Shown: positions 5,206 through 5,963 of the stretch, in pieces
Layout of the letters: every line of letters begins with the position of its first letter
Numbering within the stretch: the stretch's first letter is position 1
DNA from: Candidatus Acidiferrales bacterium
GTDB taxonomy: Bacteria; Acidobacteriota; Terriglobia; Acidiferrales; UBA7541
Reading direction: 5' to 3'
Length of the DNA: 5,963 bases
Assembly: GCA_030044295.1 (NCBI GenBank)
Contig: JASHWB010000233.1
Coordinates: forward strand, 1 to 5,963
Position numbers and translations under genes: made by a program
Notes under the pieces: generated by a model
Databases searched by the model: none
Told to the model about the DNA's origin: nothing
Seen by the model: the letters and a program-made list of their open reading frames with translations, nothing else

Positions 5206-5963
5206 ATGAAACTCTTGTTCAAGCCGCATGCGCTGAGCTTTTCCGCTGTTATCATATTTGCATTGGCCGCGATCCCTCTGCGAGCGCAGGACACCTTCGG
5301 CCCGATTCGCTTGGAAGTGGACGCCACGCACGCGCCGCAAAAGATCCTGCACGCTCGCATGCAGATGCCCGTGAGCCCTGGGCCACTCGTTCTTTACTAT
5401 CCGGAATGGGTTCCGGGCGAACACATGCCCGATGGCCCTATCATAAACGTCGCCGGAATGTTCTTTAGAGGAAACGGCAAAATCCTTCCGTGGCACCGCG
5501 ATCTGACCGACATGTACGAGTTTCATCTCGATATTCCTCCTGGCGTCCACACCCTGGATGTCTCTCTCGACTTTCTGCTCTCCGCGCCGAATACGGGCTT
5601 TTCCGCGGGCGCTTCCGCCACGGCTTCGCTCGACGTATTGAGCTGGAACCAGCTGGTGCTTTATCCCGGCGGTTTTCCATCGCGGGACATCAACTTCATT
5701 CCCAGCCTGAAAATTCCGGAGGGATGGCAGTTCGGCACCGCTTTGCCCGTTTCGAGGCAGGACGGCAGCACCATCGAGTTTGAGCCGGTGCCGCTCAACA
5801 CATTGGTCGATTCGCCGGTGCTCTGCGGCCGTTACTTCCGCAAGATCGAGCTCACGCCAAACGAGAAGCCAATGCATGAGATGGACATCGCAGCCGACAG
5901 CGCCGCCGCACTCGATATGGCTCCTGAAACGGAGCAGGATTTTCGCAATCTGGTCGCGCAAAC
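5206..5963 (+). CDS. M61-family (glycyl aminopeptidase-like) metallopeptidase, N-terminal part, runs off right edge
   Basis: The first 252 codons of a probably exported peptidase. Residues 1-27 form a signal peptide (hydrophobic 10-23, cleavage at PLRA/QD). Next comes the beta-rich N-terminal M61 domain: YPEWVPGEHMPDGPI (65-79), WHRDLTDMYEFHLDIPPG (96-113), LSWNQLVLYPGG (145-156) and LVDSPVLCGRYFRKIEL (200-216), all of them characteristic positions in this family. The zinc site (HExxH) and any C-terminal PDZ domain would follow beyond the edge. The ATG at 5206 is set by AGGTGG at 5195-5200 with a 5-base spacer and by the signal peptide that follows. No strong promoter is visible; TTGCTG (5154-5159) with TCAAAT (5177-5182), 17 bases apart, is the best weak candidate. 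It is a paralogue of the partial minus-strand gene at the left edge, less similar outside the shared motif. It reads away from the decarboxylase operon, with 737 bp between the two start codons. Confidence 0.88.
   Translation, partial: MKLLFKPHALSFSAVIIFALAAIPLRAQDTFGPIRLEVDATHAPQKILHARMQMPVSPGPLVLYYPEWVPGEHMPDGPIINVAGMFFRGNGKILPWHRDLTDMYEFHLDIPPGVHTLDVSLDFLLSAPNTGFSAGASATASLDVLSWNQLVLYPGGFPSRDINFIPSLKIPEGWQFGTALPVSRQDGSTIEFEPVPLNTLVDSPVLCGRYFRKIELTPNEKPMHEMDIAADSAAALDMAPETEQDFRNLVAQ

Noticed and set aside
5191..5961. 256-codon minus-strand open frame
   Set aside because: Antisense to the M61 gene at 5206, which has a signal peptide, ribosome site and family motifs; the minus-strand translation has no recognisable domain.

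Overview
This window reads as part of a GC-rich bacterial chromosome (roughly 55-60% GC by eye). The mix of two secreted M61-type peptidases, a DoxX/VOC gene pair and a dihydroxybenzoate-type decarboxylase next to an aromatic acid transporter is in keeping with soil Acidobacteriota. That assignment is inference; no rRNA or marker gene is present to settle it.

Layout. A minus-strand block of six genes fills positions 4468 down to 1. In transcription order it holds a LigW/gamma-resorcylate-type metal-dependent decarboxylase (3407-4468), an aromatic acid:H+ symporter of the major facilitator superfamily (1952-3349), a small secreted protein with a molybdopterin-oxidoreductase (sulfite-oxidase-like) fold that overlaps the transporter stop by 4 bases (1434-1955), a 107-bp gap, a DoxX-like membrane protein (889-1326), a PhnB-like VOC protein (367-855), an 88-bp gap, and the first 92 codons of an M61-family peptidase that leaves the window on the left. 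On the right, after a 737-bp intergenic region, a second M61-family peptidase starts on the plus strand (5206) and leaves the window. The two M61 N-termini share the same family motif and point outward, so they flank the other genes.

How the genes work together. The first three genes look like one operon behind a good sigma70-type promoter (4603-4631): import of an aromatic carboxylate by the symporter, then non-oxidative decarboxylation by the amidohydrolase-fold enzyme. The third gene is tightly coupled to the transporter, but its product lacks any cysteine in the mature region, so its role is unclear. DoxX and VOC form a separate two-gene unit of unassigned function. The M61 proteins both carry signal peptides and are probably exported.

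The 737-bp intergenic region has no recognisable gene. It holds the operon promoter and a leader with two small hairpins, a 13-bp repeat with dyad symmetry present twice 61 bp apart, and one unsupported open frame (4674-5075, minus) that may be a gene remnant. No tRNA, rRNA, CRISPR array, transposase or insertion-sequence end was seen. I found no clearly novel system; the best leads are the decarboxylase/transporter/cysteine-less molybdopterin-fold trio and the repeat element upstream of the right-hand M61 gene.
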